Assembly: GCA_017421915.1 (NCBI GenBank)
Contig: JAFOHG010000065.1
Location: forward strand, 1-53,217
Origin: Cellulosilyticum sp.
Lineage (GTDB): Bacteria > Bacillota > Clostridia > Lachnospirales > Cellulosilyticaceae
Reading direction: 5' to 3'
Length of the DNA: 53,217 nt
Below the pieces are notes generated by a model, which saw only the letters and a list, made by a program, of their open reading frames with translations, made no database searches and was not told where the DNA came from. Below, in pieces: positions 49,988-53,217 of this stretch. Position 1 is the first letter of the stretch, and each line of letters starts with the position of its first letter. The translations under genes were made by a program, and so were the position numbers.

Positions 49988-51559
49988 GTGAGTAATAAAA
50001 GGCAATATAGTTATCCTATTTTAATAATAGCATTACTTTGTTGTTGGTCTTTTAGTCTATTTGGTATGGAGAGAAGTATTATTAAAGTGGGATTAGAATC
50101 CCTTTATAGAAATGTTGGACAAATAACACTAACAAGTGATACAAATATGGAAATAGGAAGTTTTGATGAGAGTGGGTTTACACCATTTGGAACTTTAAAT
50201 AGTTCAAAGCTTTTTATAGAAAAAGCATCTAAGCAGTATTATGATTTAGGAAGCCTATATACTACATTTCAAGCAGCTTATGAAGCAGCAAGTTCTGTGC
50301 AAGGGATACCAGTTTATATAGACAAAGGGATTTTTGCAGTTTATACCACATCTCCTATGGGAAATAGTGTGATAAGTGATTCTATGCAATATGTGGTGAA
50401 GGATGAGAATAATCAAGAGATATTAGTCTTTCATAAAGCAGCAACAGAGCTTGTTTTTAGAGGATATGATGAGGAGACGAGTTTGCATCTTACAACAGTA
50501 GGCGGTAATAAAAAGTATCGTGGTGCTATTGGGGTAGGAGGGACAACAGGACTTACACCATACAATGTTGTCAATATGGAAGAATATTTATATGGGGTTA
50601 TACCTTGTGAAATGTCAGCCTCTTGGCCAGAGGAAGCTCTAAAGGCACAAGCAGTAGCAGCACGTTCCATTGCTATTTATCAGTATAACCGTTATGCAAA
50701 GTCTGGTTATAATGTAGTAGATACAACAACAACACAGGTATATGGTGGTTATAATAAAGAAGATAGTAGAACAACAGCAGCTGTTAATGCAACAAGAGGT
50801 GAAACCATTAAATATAATGGTGTAGTAGCAGAGGCACTATATTTCTCAACAAGTGGTGGTTATACTGAATCCGCAGTGAATGTATGGGGAAATAATATTG
50901 ATTATTTAGTTGGTGTAAAAGATCAGTATGAAACAGAGCCAGCACAAGGAGATTGGACAAGAACCATTACATTAGCGGAATTAAATAATTGCTTAGCAAG
51001 TAGAGGTGCTAATATAGGAACAGCACAAGGCATTGAAATTGTCTCACGAACAAGCTCAGGACGTGTTCAAGAAATGCGTATTCTTGGTTCGAGTGGAAAC
51101 TATACTGTGTCTAAAGAAGATATTAGAAGCTTCTTTAGTAGTACAAAAGGTGGCTCATTAAAAAGTAGATTATTTAGTTTAACAGGCGCAATCAATGTAG
51201 GGAGTAGTGATGTAGAGACAACAGGTGAAAGTGTAGCGGTACTTTCAGCATCTGGAATGATAGAATTACCACTTCATGAAATGATTGTTACAAATGGACA
51301 ATTAATAGAGCCTATTACATCTGAAAATGTAGCCATACAAGCTGCAAATGGCTCTACTGAAGTTTCCTTACAACAGTCAGCAGAGGCAGGAGAACAAATT
51401 GCTTCTGGAGAAACGATTTGGGGAGATATCACCATTTATGGTAAGGGCTATGGTCATGGCGTAGGCATGTCTCAAAGTGGAGCGAAAGGCATGGCTAAGG
51501 CAGGATTTAATTATGTACAAATTCTTCAGCATTATTATAATGGTGTAACTGTAGGATAA
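49988..51559 (+). CDS. SpoIID/LytB-domain exported protein
   Basis: 523 residues with an N-terminal signal anchor (about 8-26). The SpoIID domain begins near 195 with YNVVNMEEYLYGVIPCEM, continues EALKAQAVAARSIAIYQ and FSTSGGYTESAVNVWG, and ends near 515 with GYGHGVGMSQSGAKGMA. SpoIID proteins are lytic transglycosylases acting on denuded glycan strands, essential for engulfment in sporulation; related LytB-type proteins modify amidase activity in vegetative cells. The length and an inserted Ser/Glu-rich stretch (about 405-480) within the domain differ from classical SpoIID. The start is a GTG at 49988 after AGAGGAGGAAAATAA. It is monocistronic. Confidence 0.88.
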   Translation: MSNKRQYSYPILIIALLCCWSFSLFGMERSIIKVGLESLYRNVGQITLTSDTNMEIGSFDESGFTPFGTLNSSKLFIEKASKQYYDLGSLYTTFQAAYEAASSVQGIPVYIDKGIFAVYTTSPMGNSVISDSMQYVVKDENNQEILVFHKAATELVFRGYDEETSLHLTTVGGNKKYRGAIGVGGTTGLTPYNVVNMEEYLYGVIPCEMSASWPEEALKAQAVAARSIAIYQYNRYAKSGYNVVDTTTTQVYGGYNKEDSRTTAAVNATRGETIKYNGVVAEALYFSTSGGYTESAVNVWGNNIDYLVGVKDQYETEPAQGDWTRTITLAELNNCLASRGANIGTAQGIEIVSRTSSGRVQEMRILGSSGNYTVSKEDIRSFFSSTKGGSLKSRLFSLTGAINVGSSDVETTGESVAVLSASGMIELPLHEMIVTNGQLIEPITSENVAIQAANGSTEVSLQQSAEAGEQIASGETIWGDITIYGKGYGHGVGMSQSGAKGMAKAGFNYVQILQHYYNGVTVG

Positions 51560-51644
51560 AGAAGAACAATATTACTTAGTGGTAATTAAGGTTGAGAATA
51601 ATTGACCTAAAAGTATTACTATCTAGCTTAAAATCAATTATAAT

Positions 51645-51684
51645 AAAAAACTGTTCAGTGATATAACTGAACAGTTTTTTTATG
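51645..51684. terminator. bidirectional terminator
   Basis: AAAAAACTGTTCAGT (51645-51659) pairs with ACTGAACAGTTTTTT (51666-51680); it serves the SpoIID-domain gene and the convergent amidohydrolase gene. Confidence 0.88.
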
Positions 51685-51686
51685 AA

Positions 51687-52502
51687 TCATTTCTTAATCT
51701 TAAAAACTCTATTTGCATTGTTATACATCAAATCTTCATATGCTTCTTGAGTAATTAATTTAGGAAGCTTATGAAAGTAATCTTGATACATAGAACGTTC
51801 ACCTCGTAAGTTGGTTGCATAGGTATCGATGCCATCGATAGGCATATCACTTCCAAACATAATTTTTTTGCTTCCATATCTTTTGATAGCTTCTAAAGTC
51901 GTTTCCATAGGCACCCAAGTAGTATCACCATATAAATTATCTGCTTTAGCTAGAAGGTCTAAAGCCTCTTTATTATCACTGCCAAGTCCCAAATGAACCA
52001 TAACAAAGTTGACATCTGGGTATAGTTGTGCAGCTTCGTAAACGTGAATAGGAAGTGTTTCTTCTTTAGTTGAGGTATGAGAGACGACTGCTAAATTATA
52101 TTTTCTTGCTAACTCAAGATAAGGACGAACTTTTTCATCCATTGGAGAAAGCTTGGAATGATAAGGGTGTAGTTTGATTGCGTAAATAACATCCAAATGA
52201 TCCTGAATCAACTGAATAAATTCATCTGTAATTTTTTCAGTTAAAGGCTTCACCCAAAGGGCTACACCAATGCGGTCTTTATGTGCATTTGCAAAATCAA
52301 TTACCCTTTTACAAGCAGAAAGTTGAGACACCTGATCTTTTGCAGGAATAAGATTCTGGTCACCATCAACTTCCATAGCTTCGCCATTAGACACTAATGA
52401 AAAAGATATACCATATTTGTCCATAGCTTCTAGAACAGCATTTTCTGTCATAACAAATTCATCATCATTACCACCGATATGTACATGTGAATCAATTATC
52501 AT
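51687..52502 (-). CDS. Amidohydrolase-family (COG2159) TIM-barrel protein
   Basis: 271 residues. The N-terminal metal motif is DSHVHIGG (H6, H8), with further metal or catalytic positions in IKLHPYHS, VVSHTST, NFVMVHLGLGSD and FGSDMP near the C-terminus. This is the metal-dependent amidohydrolase/decarboxylase group (amidohydrolase-2); the substrate is not readable. There is no signal peptide, so it is cytosolic. The start ATG follows GAGGTGACGAA. It is monocistronic and divergent from the last gene of the window. The 204-base gap between them shows nothing clear. Confidence 0.83.
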   Translation of the reverse strand: MIIDSHVHIGGNDDEFVMTENAVLEAMDKYGISFSLVSNGEAMEVDGDQNLIPAKDQVSQLSACKRVIDFANAHKDRIGVALWVKPLTEKITDEFIQLIQDHLDVIYAIKLHPYHSKLSPMDEKVRPYLELARKYNLAVVSHTSTKEETLPIHVYEAAQLYPDVNFVMVHLGLGSDNKEALDLLAKADNLYGDTTWVPMETTLEAIKRYGSKKIMFGSDMPIDGIDTYATNLRGERSMYQDYFHKLPKLITQEAYEDLMYNNANRVFKIKK

Positions 52503-52706
52503 TTCGTCACCTCAATATGTAGATTATTTATGAATCATTCTGGTGAATCTCATAGAATTTTAATTTATTATAATTAACTTATTTTTATTTGTAAATATTT
52601 TTTTGAATAGTTATAATATTATTACGATAAAAATGTCAATAAGATAACTAATAAAGAGTTTTTTAACACATTATGAAATAATACAGAAGAATAGGGGAAT
52701 AGAAAT

Positions 52707-53217
52707 ATGAAGTTGATAGACTTATGTAATCAATTAGAGTTACCAAAAGAAGTAGTAGAGCAAGTAATGTCCTGTAGTACTAGAATAGGAGAGGGGGCTC
52801 CAGAAGAACTTTTAGTGGGACTTACTAATAAAATTCATGCTAAGGAATCATATGAAAAATTAATAGCATACACTAATCCAGAGAACTTAGGGATGGACAT
52901 GCTGACCTACATGTTATATGCAGCACTGAAGACTTATGATAAATATATTGAAAAGAATATTTCAGAAAAAGTATATATTGATACCATGAAGTGTTTTACA
53001 AGATTTATTAATGAGCACCATGCAAGTTTTGGATATTACGGATTTGATCGTGGATGGTGGACACATAGGCAGTTATCTATGGTGCTTTTTAGAATAGGTG
53101 AACTAGAATATGAATTTATAGATGATCAGAAGTGTGTCAGTCTTCATATACCATCTGGAGCCAACATTGCATTGGAAGCATGTCAAAAATCATTCAAAGC
53201 TTATCAAGACTTTGTAC
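52707..53217 (+). CDS. Acyltransferase-domain protein (DUF5596-like), 3' truncated by window
   Basis: An open frame from ATG 52707 to the right edge, 170 codons, with no stop. The start follows AGGGGAATAGAAAT, a modest ribosome site. The segment FGYYGFDRGWWTHRQLSMVL and then FRIGELEYEF is a signature I associate with clostridial acyltransferase-domain proteins (DUF5596). The N-terminus (DLCNQLELPKEVVEQV) is helical. The catalytic part, if any, lies mostly beyond the window, so the function is not certain. Confidence 0.7.
   Translation, partial: MKLIDLCNQLELPKEVVEQVMSCSTRIGEGAPEELLVGLTNKIHAKESYEKLIAYTNPENLGMDMLTYMLYAALKTYDKYIEKNISEKVYIDTMKCFTRFINEHHASFGYYGFDRGWWTHRQLSMVLFRIGELEYEFIDDQKCVSLHIPSGANIALEACQKSFKAYQDFV

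Noticed and set aside
1-53217. CRISPR array, restriction-modification island, toxin-antitoxin or prophage
   Set aside because: I looked for regular repeats, nuclease and phage genes and saw none; the single methyltransferase has no partner.

Overview
The window is about 53 kb of AT-rich, low-GC chromosome from an anaerobic, endospore-forming member of the Clostridia. The evidence is the sporulation genes (a small acid-soluble spore protein, YtxC, a Spo0E-like phosphatase, a PdaB-like deacetylase, a SpoIID-domain protein), a reverse rubrerythrin, T-box leaders, lysine and guanine riboswitches, and the Firmicutes block murB-rapZ-yvcK-whiA-crh. Protein style (the divergent LigA, the double-OB SSB-like protein, a second Lachnospiraceae-type ThrS) suggests a Lachnospirales relative, perhaps near Cellulosilyticum; the genus is inference. 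It looks like core genome. I see no phage, transposon, plasmid, rRNA, tRNA or CRISPR array.

Layout. 0-13.5 kb: ligA (5' end outside the window), proA, a one-span membrane peptide, a YjeM-type amino acid permease (minus), reverse rubrerythrin with a Fur/PerR-like box, an orphan YhdJ-type DNA methyltransferase, ptsH-ptsI, a GH13 glycosidase, a one-repeat EamA transporter, a PHP-type histidinol phosphatase, and galE (minus). 13.5-21 kb: galM, two tandem secreted NlpC/P60 peptidases, uvsE, a PdaB-like deacetylase, a 57-codon Spo0E-like gene on the minus strand, an SSB-like protein, a YgjP-type metallopeptidase and a CobO-type adenosyltransferase. 21-27 kb: dapA-dapB (minus) under a lysine riboswitch, a spore protein behind a sigma-G-like promoter, a CorC/HlyC-type membrane protein, a methyltransferase and hslO.

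27-38 kb: ytxC, then two threonyl-tRNA synthetase genes, each behind its own T-box. Between them lie a histidine-kinase C-terminal remnant, a guanine riboswitch with pbuX-xpt, and a secreted copper-amine-oxidase-N-domain protein. The infC-rpmI-rplT ribosomal operon follows, with a structured leader and an AUU start codon on infC. 38-44 kb: a small membrane protein (minus), an XRE-cupin regulator with potABCD (polyamine uptake), a DUF4190-like membrane protein and a YedF-like DsrE protein. 44-53 kb: an alpha/beta-hydrolase homologue without its nucleophile serine (minus), murB-rapZ-yvcK-whiA-crh, a SpoIID-domain protein, an amidohydrolase (minus), and the 5' part of an acyltransferase-like gene that runs off the window.

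The strongest signals are regulatory and evolutionary. The two ThrS proteins are about 80% identical and gap-free over the first 254 residues, but only roughly 40% identical in the catalytic core. Their T-boxes appear to use different Thr specifier codons (ACC and ACU). Several genes sit under textbook RNA switches. Two short genes or gene remnants (Spo0E-like, histidine kinase) are too small or too broken for routine gene calling. No wholly new multi-gene system is evident.
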